From contig NW_027018455.1 of NCBI RefSeq assembly GCF_032854445.1, forward strand, positions 1-24,856: a stretch of DNA of 24,856 nt, written 5' to 3'. The notes beneath the pieces were generated by a model. It was not told where the DNA came from. It made no database searches and was given only the letters and a program-made list of their open reading frames with translations. Below, one piece after another: positions 1 through 10,981 of this stretch. Position 1 is the first letter of the stretch; each line of letters opens with the position of its first letter. The DNA comes from Liolophura sinensis (taxonomy: Eukaryota > Mollusca > Polyplacophora > Chitonida > Chitonidae). The position numbers and the translations under genes were made by a program.

Positions 1-550
1 CCAGAAGACCGTAAATCTTTCGGGTCAGCCCATTTAACTAACCCAGCAGTTGTCTTACTTCTAAATCGAAGACAATCTCAATGTCTTTATCTACGTGTAG
101 AAAAAACCACACCATTTGTACATAAAAAACACAAGGTACTTGATACAGTCTGCTGTAAAAAGTACAACTGACCACAGACCCACATGAATAAGGTGCCAAA
201 AGATGCCGAATTGAGCCAGGCATCGGCAGCTGTTGAAAAATTGCAAATTTCCCTGGTTTCCATGGAGTAAGAGCCGTTGCTACGCACGTGATTATGACAT
301 CAAGGATCATTCATTTGTCACTACAGCAAAAGTATTGGTCGGAGAGCAACGCGGTTTTGCTCCATTCGATTTCTCGTCACAAAATACGTCGGATTAGCCT
401 CTTACCAGCAGCACTGGAACAGTTTGTCCACTTTTGCATTTTTTGCCTGGTCTTTTGTTAATTGAAACCGGCTACATTGTACTCTGTACAATCGCGACTG
501 GTCATTACTATATTCAACTTTTGACTATATGTTATGTGCCCTTCGGTAGC
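1..550 (+). repeat. Satellite monomer M1 (HOR-L position 1)
   Basis: 550 bp, B segment. Markers: AACTAACCCAGCAGTTG, TACGCACG, GACATCAAGGATCATTCATT, GTTTTGCTCC, and GAAACCGG followed by CATTGT. Closest copies are M7 and M13. Confidence 0.95.
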
Positions 551-1099
551 CCAGAGACCTGAAATCTTTGGGCTAAGCCCATTTAACTCACCCAGCAATT
601 GTCTTACTTCTAAGTCGAAGACAATCTCAATGTCTTTATCTACGTGTAGAAAAAACCACACCATTTGTACATAAAAAACACAAGGTACTTGATACAGTCT
701 GCTGTAAAAAGTACAACTGACCACAGACCCACATGAATAAGGTGCCAAAAGATGCGGAATTCAGCCAGATATCGGCAGCTGTTTGAAAAATTGCAAATTT
801 CCCTGGTTTCATGGAGTAAAGAGCCGTTGCTGTGCACGTGATTATGACATAAATGATCATTCAATTGTCACTACAGCCCAAAAGTATTGGTCGGAGAGCA
901 ACGCGGTTGCACCATTCGATTTGTCGTCACAAAATACGTCGGATTAGCCTCTTACCAGCAGCACTGGAACAATTTTTCCAATTTTGCATTTTGTCTGGTC
1001 TTTTTGTTAATTGAAATCGGCTACACTGTACTATGTACAATCGCGACTGGTCATTACTATATTCAACTTTTGACTATAAGTTATGTGCCCTTCGGTAGC
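551..1099 (+). repeat. Satellite monomer M2 (HOR-L position 2)
   Basis: 549 bp, B segment. It carries GAATTC (an EcoRI site), AGATATCGG, TTTGTCGTC and CAATTTTGC. Several runs are one base longer or shorter than in M8. Confidence 0.95.
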
Positions 1100-1648
1100 C
1101 CAGAAGACCTCAATACTTTGGGCTAAGCCCATTTAACTCACCAGCAATTGCCTTACTTCTAAGTCGAAGACAGTCTCAATGTCTTTATCTACGTGTAGAA
1201 AAACCAGACCATTTGTACATAAAAGAACACAAGGTACTTGATACAGTCTGCTGTAAAAAGTACAACTGAACACTGACCCACTTCAGTAAGGTGCCAAAAG
1301 ATGCGGAATTGGCCAGGTATCGGCAGCTGTTGAAAAATTGCAAATTTCCCTGGTTTCCATGGAGTAAGAGCCGTGGCTGTGCACGTGATTATGACATAAA
1401 TGTATCATTCAATTGTCACTACAGCCAAAAGTATTGGTCGGAGAGCAACGCGGATTGCACATTCGATTTGTCGTCACAAAATACGTCGGATTAGCCTCTT
1501 ACCAACAGCACTGGAACAATTTTTCCAATTTTGCATTTTTTGCCTGGTCTTTTTGTTAATTGAAATCGGCTACACTGTACTATGTACCATCGCGACTGGT
1601 CATTACTATATTCAACTTTTGACTATATGTTATGTGCCCTTCGGTAGC
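1100..1648 (+). repeat. Satellite monomer M3 (HOR-L position 3)
   Basis: 549 bp, C segment. Markers: ACAGTCTC, ACCAGACC, an extra G giving AAAAGAACAC, AGGTATCGG and GTGGCTGTG. Closest copy M9; M21 shares the extra G. Confidence 0.95.
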
Positions 1649-2196
1649 CCAGAAGACGTCAAATCTTTGGGCTAAGCCCATTTAACTCACCCAGCAATTG
1701 CCTTACTTCTAAGTCGAAGACAATCTCAATGTCTTTATCTACGTGTAGAAAAACCACACCATTTGTACATGAAAAACACAAGGTACTTGATACAGTCTGC
1801 TGTAAATAGTACAACTGAACACTGACCCACTTCAGTAAGGTGCCAAAAGATGCGGAATTGAGTCAGGCATCGCAGCTGGTAAAAATTGCAAATTTCCCTG
1901 GTTTTCCACGGAGTAAGAGTTGTTGCTGTACACGTGATTATGACATAAATGATCATTCAATTGTCACTACAGCCAAAAGTATTGGTCGAAGGGCAACGCG
2001 GTTTGCACCATTCGATTTCTCGTAACAAAATTACGTCGATTAGCCTCTTATTAGCAGCACTGGAACAGTTTTTCCACTTTTGCATTTTTACCTGGTCTTT
2101 TTGTTAATTGAAATCGGCTACACTGTACTCTGTACAATCGCGACTGGTCATTACTATATTCAACTTTTGACTATAAGTTACGTGCCCTTCGGTAGC
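1649..2196 (+). repeat. Satellite monomer M4 (HOR-L position 4)
   Basis: 548 bp, C segment. Markers: GAGTCAGGC, CCACGG in place of the usual CCATGG, GTTGTTGC, TTATTAGCAG and TTACGTGCC. Closest copies M10 and M22. Confidence 0.95.
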
Positions 2197-2750
2197 CCAG
2201 AAGACCTGAAATCTTTGGGCTAACCCCATTTAACTCACCCAGCAATTGTCTTACTTCTAAGTCCAAGACAATCTCAATGTCTTTATCTACGTGTAGAAAA
2301 CCACCCACACTATTTGTACATAAAAAACACAAGGTACTTGATACAGTCTGCTGTAAAAAGTACAACTGACCACAGACCCACATGAATAAGGTGCCAAAGA
2401 TGCGGAATTCAGCCAGGTATAGGCAGCTGTTGAAAAATTGCAAATTTCCCTGGTTTCCATGGAGTAAGAGCCGTTGCTGTGCACGTGATTATGACATAAA
2501 TGATCATTCAATTGTCACTACAGCCCAAAAGTATTGGTCGGAGAGCAACGCGGTTTGCACCATTCCATTTGTCGTCACAAACTACGTCGGATTAGCCTCT
2601 TACCAGCAGCACTGGAACAATTTTTCCAATTTTGCATTTTTGTCTGGTCTTTTTGTTAATTGAAATCCGGCTACACTGTACTATGTACCATCGCCACTGG
2701 TCATTACTATATTCAACTTTTGACTATAAGTTATGTGCCCTTCGGTAAGC
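2197..2750 (+). repeat. Satellite monomer M5 (HOR-L position 5)
   Basis: 554 bp, the longest copy in the window, B segment. Markers: CTAACCCC, AAGTCCAAG, GAATTC, GGTATAGGC and ATTCCATTTG. Extra bases include GGTAAGCCC at its end. Closest copy M11. Confidence 0.95.
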
Positions 2751-3295
2751 CCAGAAGGCGTCAAATCTTTGGCTAAGCCCATTTACTCACCCAGCAATTG
2801 CCTTACTTCTAAGTAGAAGACAATCTCAATGTTATTATCTACGTGTAGAAAAACCACACCATTTGTACATGAAAAACAAAGGTACTTGATACAGTCTGCT
2901 GTAAAAGTACAACTGAACACTGACCCACTTCAGTAAGGTGCCAAAAGATGCGAAATTGAGCCAGGCATCGGCAGCTGTTGAAAAATTGCAAATTTCCCTG
3001 GTTTCCATGGAGTAAGAGCCGTTGCTGTGCACGTGATTATGACATAAATGATCATTCAATTGTCACTACAGCCAAAAGTATTGGTCGGAGAGAAACGCGG
3101 TTTGCACCATTCGATTTCTCGTCACAAAAATACGTCGGATTAGCCTCTGACCAGCAACACTGGAACAGTTTTTCACTTTTGCATTTTTACCTGGTCTTTT
3201 TGTTAATTGAAATCGGCTACACTGTACTCTGTACCATCGCGACTGGTCATTACTATATTCAAGTTTTGACTATAAGTTATGTGCCCTTCGGTAGC
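2751..3295 (+). repeat. Satellite monomer M6 (HOR-L position 6)
   Basis: 545 bp, C segment, with several single-base losses. Markers: GAAGGCGTC, AAGTAGAAG, TTATTATCT, GCGAAATTG, GAGAAACGCGG, TCTGACCAGCAACAC, CAAGTTTTG. Closest copy M12. Confidence 0.95.
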
Positions 3296-3847
3296 CCAGA
3301 AGACCTGAAATCTTTCGGTTCAGCCCATTTAACTAACCCAGCAGTTGTCTTACTTCTAAATCGAAGACAATCTCAATGTCTTTATCTACGTGTAGAAAAA
3401 CCACACCATTTGTACATAAAAAACACAAGGTACTTGATACAGTCTGCTGTAAAAAGTACAACTGACCCACAGACCCACATGAATAAGGTGCCTAAAGATG
3501 CCGAATTGAGCCAGGCATCGGCAGCTGTTGAAAAATTGCAAATTTCCCTGGTTTCCATGGAGTAAGAGCCGTTGCTACGCACGTGATTATGACATCAAGG
3601 ATCATTCATTTGTCACTACAGCCAAAAGTATTGGTCGGAGAGCAACGCGGTTTTGCTCCATTCGATTTTCTCGTCACAAATACGTCGGATTAGCCTCTTA
3701 CCAGCAGCACTGGAACAGTTTGTCCACTTTTGCATTTTTGCCTAGTCCTTTTTGTTAATTGAAACCGGCTACATTGTACTCTGTACAATCGCGACTGGTC
3801 ATTACTATATTCAACTTTTGACTATATGTTATGTGCCCTTCGGTAGC
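3296..3847 (+). repeat. Satellite monomer M7 (HOR-L position 1)
   Basis: 552 bp, B segment with an extra C. It matches M1 and M13 in all head and tail markers and has added bases in several runs, for example CCTAGTCCTTTTTG. Confidence 0.95.
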
Positions 3848-4398
3848 CCAGAAGACTGAAATCTTTGGGGCTAAAGCCATTTAACTCACCCAGCAATTGT
3901 CTTACTTCTAAGTCGAAGACAATCTCAATGTCTTTATCTACGTGTAGAAAAACCACACCATTTGTACATAAAAAACACAAGGTACTTGATACAGTCTGCT
4001 GTAAAAAGTACAACTGACCACAGACCCACATGAATAAGGTGCCAAAAGATGCGGAATTCAGCCAGATATCGGCAGCTGTTGAAAAATTGCAAATTTCCCC
4101 TGGTTTCCATGGAGTAAGAGCCGTTGCTGTGCACGTGATTATGACATAAATGATCATTCAATTGTCACTACAGCCAAACGGTATTGGTCGGAGAGCAACG
4201 CGGTTTGCACCATTCGATTTGTCGTCACAAAATACGTCGGATTAGCCTCTTACCAGCAGCACTGGAACAATTTTTCCAATTTTGCATTTTTGTCTGGTCT
4301 TTTTGTTAATTGAAATCGGCTACACTGTACTATGTACCATCGCGACTGGTCATTACTATATTCAACTTTTGACTATAAGTTATGTGCCCTTCGGTAGC
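3848..4398 (+). repeat. Satellite monomer M8 (HOR-L position 2)
   Basis: 551 bp, B segment. It shares GAATTC and AGATATCGG with M2. The start reads TTTGGGGCTAAAGCC, with two extra run bases and one lost. Confidence 0.95.
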
Positions 4399-4947
4399 CC
4401 AGAAGGCGTCAAATCTTTGGGCTAAGCCCATTTAACTCACCAGCAATTGCCTTACTTCTAAGTCGAAGACAGTCTCAATGTCTTTATCTACGTGTAGAAA
4501 AAACCAGACCATTTGTACATAAAAGAACACAAGGTACTTGATACAGTCTGCTGTAAAAAGTACAACTGAACACTGACCCACTTCAGTAAGGTGCCAAAAG
4601 ATGCGGAATTGGGCCAGGTATCGGCAGCTGTTGAAAAATTGCAAATTTCCCTGGTTTCCATGGAGTAAGAGCCGTGGCTGTGCACGTGATTATGACATAA
4701 ATGATCATTCAATTGTCACTACAGCCAAAAGTATTGGTCGGAGAGCAACGCGGATTGCACCATTCGATTTCTCGTCACAAAATACGTCGGATTAGCCTCT
4801 TACCAACAGCACTGGAACAATTTTTCCAATTTTGCATTTTTGCCTGTCTTTTTGTTAATTGAAATCGGCTACACTGTACTATGTACCATCGCGACTGGTC
4901 ATTACTATATTCAACTTTTGACTATATGTTATGTGCCCTTCGGTAGC
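4399..4947 (+). repeat. Satellite monomer M9 (HOR-L position 3)
   Basis: 549 bp, C segment. It shares ACAGTCTC, ACCAGACC, AAAAGAACAC and GTGGCTGTG with M3. It begins GAAGGCGTC where M3 begins GAAGACCTC. Confidence 0.95.
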
Positions 4948-5496
4948 CCAGAAGACGTCAAATCTTTGGGCTAAGCCCATTTAACTCACCCAGCAATTGC
5001 CTTACTTCTAAGTCGAAGACAATCTCAATGTCTTTATCTACGTGTAGAAAAACCACACCATTTGTACATGAAAAACACAAGGTACTTGATACAGTCTGCT
5101 GTAAAAAGTACAACTGAACACAGACCCACTTCAGTAAGGTGCCAAAAGATGCGGAATTGAGTCAGGCATCGGCAGCTGGTAAAAAATTGCAAATTTCCCT
5201 GGTTTCCACGGAGTAGAGTTGTTGCTGTGCACGTGATTATGACATAAATGATCATTCAATTGTCACTACAGCCAAAAGTATTGGTCGAAGAGCAACGCGG
5301 TTTGCACCATTCGATTTCTCGTAACAAAATACGTCGGATTAGGCTCTTATTAGCAGCACTGGAACAGTTTTTCCACTTTTGGCATTTTTACCTGGTCTTT
5401 TTGTTAATTGAAATCGGCTACACTGTACTCTGTACAATCGCGACTGGTCATTACTATATTCAACTTTTGACTATAAGTTACGTGCCCTTCGGTAGC
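4948..5496 (+). repeat. Satellite monomer M10 (HOR-L position 4)
   Basis: 549 bp, C segment with CACAGACCC. It shares GAGTCAGGC, CCACGG, GTTGTTGC, TTATTAGCAG and TTACGTGCC with M4. GAGTAGAG lacks one A. Confidence 0.95.
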
Positions 5497-6046
5497 CCAG
5501 AAGACCCTGAAATCTTTGGGCTAACCCCATTTAACTCACCCAGCAATTGTCTTACTTCTAAGTCCAAGACAATCTCAATGTCTTTATCTACGTGTAGAAA
5601 AACCACCACCATTTGTACATAAAAAACACAAGGTACTTGATACAGTCTGCTGTAAAAAGTACAACTGACCACAGACCCACATGAATAAGGTGCCAAAAGA
5701 TGCGGAATTCAGCCAGGTATAGGCAGCTGTTGAAAAATTGCAAATTTCCCTGGTTTCCATGGAGTAAGAGCCGTTGCTGTGCACGTGATTATGACATAAA
5801 TGATCATTCAATTGTCACTACAGCCAAAAGTATTGGTCGGAGAGCAACGCGGTTTGCACCATTCCATTTGTCGTCACAAAATACGTCGGATTAGCCTCTT
5901 ACCAGCAGCACTGGAACAATTTTTCCAATTTTGCATTTTTGTCTGGTCTTTTTGTTAACTGAAATCGGCTACACTGTACTATGTACCATCGCACTGGTCA
6001 TTACTATATTCAACTTTTGACTATAAGTTATGTGCCCTTCGGTAGC
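5497..6046 (+). repeat. Satellite monomer M11 (HOR-L position 5)
   Basis: 550 bp, B segment. It shares CTAACCCC, GAATTC, GGTATAGGC and ATTCCATTTG with M5. Confidence 0.95.
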
Positions 6047-6596
6047 CCAGAAGGCGTCAAATCTTTGGGCTAAGCCCATTTAACTCACCCAGCAATTGCC
6101 TTACTTCTAAGTAGAAGACAATCTCAATGTTATTATCTACGTGTAGAAAAACCACACCATTTGTACATGAAAAACACAAGGTACTTGATACAGTCTGCCT
6201 GTAAAAAGTACAACTGAACACTGACCCACTTCAGTAAGGTGCCAAAAGATGCGAAATTGAGCCAGGCATCGCAGCTGTTGAAAAAATTGCAAATTTCCCT
6301 GGTTTCCATGGAGTAAGAGCCGTTGCTGTGCACGTGATTATGACATAAATGATCATTCAATTGTCACTACAGCCAAAAGTATTGGTCGGAGAGAAACGCG
6401 GTTTGCACCATTCGATTTCTCGTCACAAAATACGTCGGATTAGCCTCTGACCAGCAACACTGGAACAGTTTTTCCACTTTTGCATTTTTACCTGGTCTTT
6501 TTGTTAATTGAAATCGGCTACACTGTACTCTGTACCATCGCGACTGGTCATTACTATATTCAAGTTTTGTCTATAAGTTATGTGCCCTTCGGTAGC
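6047..6596 (+). repeat. Satellite monomer M12 (HOR-L position 6)
   Basis: 550 bp, C segment. It shares GAAGGCGTC, AAGTAGAAG, TTATTATCT, GCGAAATTG and TCTGACCAGCAACAC with M6. The dyad centre has one extra C. Confidence 0.95.
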
Positions 6597-7145
6597 CCAG
6601 AAGACCTGAAATCTTTCGGTTCAGCCCATTTAACTAACCCAGCAGTTGTCTTACTTCTAAATCGAAGACAATCTCAATGTCTTTATCTACGTGTAGAAAA
6701 ACCACACCATTTGTACATGAAAAACACAAGGTACTTGATACAGTCTGCTGTAAAAAGTACAACTGACCACAGACCCACATGAATAAGGTGCCAAAAGATG
6801 CCGAATTGAGCCAGGCATCGGCAACTGTTGAAAAATTGCAAATTTCCCTGGTTTCCATGGAGTAAGAGCCGTTGCTACGCACGTGATTATGACATCAAGG
6901 ATCATTCATTTGTCACTACAGCCAAAAGTATTGGTCGGAGAGCAACGCGGTTTGCTCCATTCGATTTCTCGTCACAAAATACGTCGGATTAGCCTCTTAC
7001 CAGCAGCACTGGAACAGTTTGTCCACTTTTGCATTTTTGCCTGGTCTTTTTGTTAATTGAAACCGGCTACATTGTACTCTGTACAATCGCGACTGGTCAT
7101 TACTATATTCAACTTTTGACTATATGTTATGTGCTCTTCGGTAGC
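6597..7145 (+). repeat. Satellite monomer M13 (HOR-L position 1)
   Basis: 549 bp, B segment. It is the cleanest copy of the M1/M7 subtype, without their extra run bases. Private changes are GGCAACTG and GTGCTCTTCGG. Confidence 0.95.
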
Positions 7146-7693
7146 CCAGAAGACCTGAAATCTTTGGGCTAAGCCCATTTAACTCACCCAGCAATTGTCT
7201 TACTTCTAAGTCGAAGACAATCTCAATGTCTTTATCTACGTGTAGAAAAACCACACCATTTGTACATAAAAAACACAAGGTACTTGATACAGTCTGCTGT
7301 AAAAAGTACAACTGACCACAGACCCACATGAATAAGGTGCCAAAAGATGCGGAATTCAGCCAGGTATCGGCAGCTGTTGAAAAATTGCAAATTTCCCTGG
7401 TTTCCATGGAGTAAGAGCCGTTGCTGTGCACGTGATTATGACATAAATGATCATTCAATTGTCACTACAGCCAAAAGTATTGGTCGGAGTGAAACGCGGT
7501 TTGCACCATTCGATTTGTCGTCACAAAATACGTCGGATTAGCCTCTTACCAGCAGCACTGGAACAATTTTTCCAATTTGCATTTTTGTCTTGTCTTTTTG
7601 TTAATTGAAATCGGCTACACAGTACTATGTACCATCGCGACTGGTCATTACTATATTCAACTTTTGACTATAAGTTATGTGCCCTTCGGTAGC
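7146..7693 (+). repeat. Satellite monomer M14 (HOR-L position 2)
   Basis: 548 bp, B segment, GAATTC as in M2 and M8 but AGGTATCGG and GGAGTGAAACGCGG. This is the last full monomer that follows the HOR-L order. Confidence 0.93.
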
Positions 7694-8241
7694 CCAGAAG
7701 GCGTCAAATCTTTGGGCTATGCCCATTTAACTTACCCAGCAATTGTCTTACTTCTAAGTGCAAGAAAATCTCAATGTCTTTATCTACGTGTAGAAAAACC
7801 ACACCATTTGTACATGAAAAACACAAGGTACTTGATACAGTCTGCTGTAAAAAGTACAACTGAACACTGACCCATTTCAGTAAGCTGCCAAAAGATGCGG
7901 AATTGAGCCAGGCATCGGCAGCTGTTGAAAAATTGCAAATTTCCCTGGTTTCCATGGACTAAGAGCCGTTGCTGGGCACGTGATTATGACATAAATGATC
8001 ATTCAATTGTCACTACAGCCAAAAGTATTGGTCGGAGAGAAACGCGGTTTGCACCATTCGATTTCTCGTCACAAAATACGTCGGATTAGCCTCTTACCAG
8101 CAGCACTGGAACAGTTTTCCACTTTTGCATTTTTACCTGGTCTTTTTGTTAATTGAAATCGGCTACACTGTACTCTGTACAATCGCGACTGGTCATTACT
8201 ATATTCAACTTTTGACTATAAGTTATGTGCCCTTCGGTAGC
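7694..8241 (+). repeat. Satellite monomer M15
   Basis: 548 bp, C segment variant CCCATTTCAG. It starts like M9 and then follows M26 (GTGCAAGAAAATC, TAAGCTGCC, CATGGACTAAG). GGCTATGCC replaces GGCTAAGCC, which removes a stop codon in one frame and leaves a 97-codon frame. Confidence 0.95.
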
Positions 8242-8791
8242 CCAGAAGACGTCAAATCTTTCGGCTAAGCCCATTTAACTCACCCAGCAATTGTCTTAAC
8301 TTCTAAGTCCAAGACAATGTCAATGTCTTTATCTACGTGTAGAAAAACCACACCATTTGTACATAAAAAACACAAGGTACTTGATACAGTCTGCTGTAAA
8401 AAGTACAACTCACCACAGACCCACATGAATAAGGTGCCAAAAGATGCGGAATTGAGCCAGGTATCGGCAGCTGTTGAAAAATTGCAAATTTCCCTGGTTT
8501 CCATGGAGTAAGAGCCGTTGCTGTGCACGTGATTATGACATAAATGATCATTCAATTGTCACTACAGCAAAAGTATTGGTCGGAGAGCAACGCGGTTTGC
8601 ACCATTCGATTTGTCGTCACAAAATACGTCAGATTAGCCTCTTACCAGCAGCACTGGAAGAATTTTTTCCATTTTTGCATTTTTGCCTGGTCTTTTTGTT
8701 AATTGAAATCGGCTACACTGTACAATGTACCATCGCGACTGGTCATTACTATATTCAACTTTTGACTATATGTTATGTGCCCTTCGGTAGC
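8242..8791 (+). repeat. Satellite monomer M16
   Basis: 550 bp, B segment variant beginning CACCACAG. TTAACTTCTAAG has an extra A. ACGTCAGATT and GGAAGAATTTTTT are shared in essence with M21. Confidence 0.95.
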
Positions 8792-9336
8792 CCAGAAGAC
8801 CTAAAATCTTTGGGCTAAGCCCATTTAACTCACCCAGCAATTGCCTTACTTCTAAGTCAAGACAATCTAATGTCTTTATCTACGTGTAGAAAAACCACAC
8901 CATTTGTACATGAAAAACACAAGGTACTTGATACAGTCTGCTGTAAAAAGTACAACTGAACACTGACCCACTTCAGTAAGGTGCCAAAAGATGCGGAATT
9001 GAGTCAGGCATCGGCAGCTGTTAAAAATTGCAAATTTCACTGGTTTCCACGGAGTAAGAGCCGTTGCTGTGCACGTGAGTATGACATAAATGATCATTCA
9101 ATTGTCACTACAGCCAAAAGTATTGGTCGGAGAGCATCGCGCTTTGCACCAGTCGATTTCTCGTCACAAAATACGTCGGATTAGCCTCTTACCAGCAGCA
9201 CTGGAACAGTTTGTCCACTTTTGCATTTTACCTGGTCTTTTTGTTAATTGAAATCGGCTACACTGTACTCTGTACAATCGCGACTGGTCATTACTATATT
9301 CAACTTTTGACTATAAGTTATGTGCCCTTCGGTAGC
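8792..9336 (+). repeat. Satellite monomer M17
   Basis: 545 bp, C segment. It lacks bases in AAGTCAAGACAATCTAATG. It has GAGTCAGGC and CCACGG as in M4, plus private GTGAGTATGAC and CATCGCGCTTTGCACCAGTC. Confidence 0.95.
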
Positions 9337-9883
9337 CCAGAAGACGTCAAATCTTTGGGCTAAGCCCATTTAACTCACCCAGCAATTGTCTTACTTCTAA
9401 GTCGAAGACAATCTCAATGTCTTTATCTACGTGTAGAAAGACCACACCATTTGTACGTGAAAAACACAAGGTACTTGATACAGTCTGCTGTAAAAGTACA
9501 ACTCAACACTGACCCACTTCAGTAAGTTGCCAAAAGATTTGGAATTGAGCCAGGCATCGGCAGCTGTTGAAAAATTGCAAATTTCCCTGGTTTCCATGGA
9601 GTAAGAGCCGTTGCTGGGCACGTGATTATGACATAAATGATCATTCAATTGTCACTACAGCCAAAAGTATTGGTCGGAGAGCAACCCGGATGCATCATTC
9701 GATTTCTCGTCACAAAATACGTCGGATTAGCCTCTGACCAGCAACACTGGAACAGTTTTTCCACTTTTGCATTTTTGCCTGGTTTTTTTGTTAATTGAAA
9801 TCGGCTACACTGTACTATGTACAATCGCGACTGGTCATTACTATATTCAACTTTTGACTATATGTTATGTGCCCTTCGGTAGC
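9337..9883 (+). repeat. Satellite monomer M18
   Basis: 547 bp, C segment variant CAACACTG with AAGTTGCC, shared with M25. Private changes include GATTTGGAATTG and AACCCGGATGCATCATTC. The tail has TCTGACCAGCAACAC as in M6. Confidence 0.95.
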
Positions 9884-10432
9884 CCAGAAGACGTCAAATC
9901 TTTGGCTAAGCCCATTTAACTCACCCAGCAATTGCCTTACTTCTAAGTCCAAGACAATCTCAATGTCTTTATCTACGTGTAGAAAAACCACACCATTTGT
10001 ACATGAAAAACACAAGGTACTTGATACAGTCTGCTGTAAAAAAATACAACTGAACACTGACCCACTTCAGTAAGGTACCAAAAGATGCGGAATTGAGTCA
10101 GGCATCGGCAGCTGTTAAAAAATTGCAAATTTCCCTGGTTTCCACGGAGTAAGAGCCGTTGCTGTGCACGTGATTATGACATAAATGATCATTCAATTGT
10201 CGCTACAGCCAAAAGTATTGGTCGGAGAGCAACGCGGATTGCACCATTCGATTTGTCGTCACAAAATACGTCGGATTAGCCTCTTACCAGCAGCACTGGA
10301 ACAGTTTTTCCACTTTTGCATTTTTGCCTGGTCTTTTTGTTAATTGAAATCGGCTACACTGTACTCTGTACAATCGCGACTGGTCATTACTATATTCAAC
10401 TTTTGACTATAAGTTATGTGCCCTTCGGTAGC
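9884..10432 (+). repeat. Satellite monomer M19
   Basis: 549 bp, C segment. The right arm of the dyad reads CTGTAAAAAAATAC, the most degraded dyad in the window. GAGTCAGGC and CCACGG are present, followed by TCGCTACAG and GCGGATTGC. Confidence 0.95.
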
Positions 10433-10981
10433 CCAGAAGACGTCAAATCTTTGGGCTAAGCCCATTTAACTCACCCAGCAATTGTCTTACTTCTAAGTCC
10501 AAGACAATCTCAATGTCTTTATCTACGTGTAGAAAAACCACACCATTTGTACATAGAAAACACAAGGTACTTGATACAGTCTGCTGTAAAAAGTACAACT
10601 AAACACTGACCCACATTTATAAGGTGCCAAAAGATGCGGAATTGGGCCAGGCATCGGCAGCTGTTAAAAAATTGCAAATATCCCTGGTTTCCATGGAGTA
10701 AGAGCCGTTGCTGTGCACGTGATTATGACATCAATGATCATTCATTTGTCACTACAGCCAAAAGTATTGGTCGGAGAGAAACGCGGTTTGCACCATTCGA
10801 TTTCTCGTCACAAAATACGTCGGATTAGCCTCTTACCAGCAGCACTGGAACAGTTTTTCCACTTTTGCATTTTTACCTGGTCTTTTTGTTAATTGAAATC
10901 GGCTACACTGTACTCTGTACAATCGCGACTGGTCATTACTATATTCAACTTTTGACTATAAGTTATGTGCCCTTTGGTAGC
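10433..10981 (+). repeat. Satellite monomer M20
   Basis: 549 bp and the first copy with the D segment. It also has AAATATCC, GACATCAATGATCATTCATT and a final CCTTTGGTAG. Confidence 0.95.

Larger units (their letters stand above)
1..3295 (+). repeat. Higher-order repeat HOR-L, copy 1 (M1-M6)
   Basis: Six distinguishable monomers in the order B, B, C, C, B, C (form of the segment after the dyad). Each has a best match exactly six monomers downstream (M7-M12). Markers include AACTAACCCAGCAGTTG in M1, AGATATCGG in M2, ACAGTCTC in M3, CCACGG in M4, CTAACCCC in M5 and AAGTAGAAG in M6. Copies 1 and 2 differ largely by single-base indels in short runs, plus some substitutions. Confidence 0.88.
3296..6596 (+). 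repeat. Higher-order repeat HOR-L, copy 2 (M7-M12)
   Basis: This block repeats the six-monomer order and the private markers of M1-M6 at an offset of about 3.3 kb. It is 6 bp longer than copy 1, the net result of many small insertions and deletions. The head of M7 (TTCGGTTCAGCCC, AACTAACCCAGCAG) matches M1 and M13 and no other monomer outside this register. Confidence 0.88.
6597..7720 (+). repeat. Higher-order repeat HOR-L, partial copy 3 (M13-M14, start of M15)
   Basis: M13 carries the M1/M7 markers and M14 those of M2/M8, including GAATTC and the B segment. M15 opens with GAAGGCGTC as M9 does, then within about 30 bp turns into a different subtype resembling M26 (GTGCAAGAAAATC). The third copy therefore ends near 7720. 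The endpoint is approximate because neighbouring sequence is shared by all monomers. Confidence 0.75.

Noticed and set aside
2978-3565. 195-codon open frame on the + strand, the longest in the window
   Set aside because: It spans M6 into M7 and exists only because of single-base indels there, such as the extra C in the B segment of M7. The matching region of M12-M13 does not hold it. It matches no protein family I recognise.
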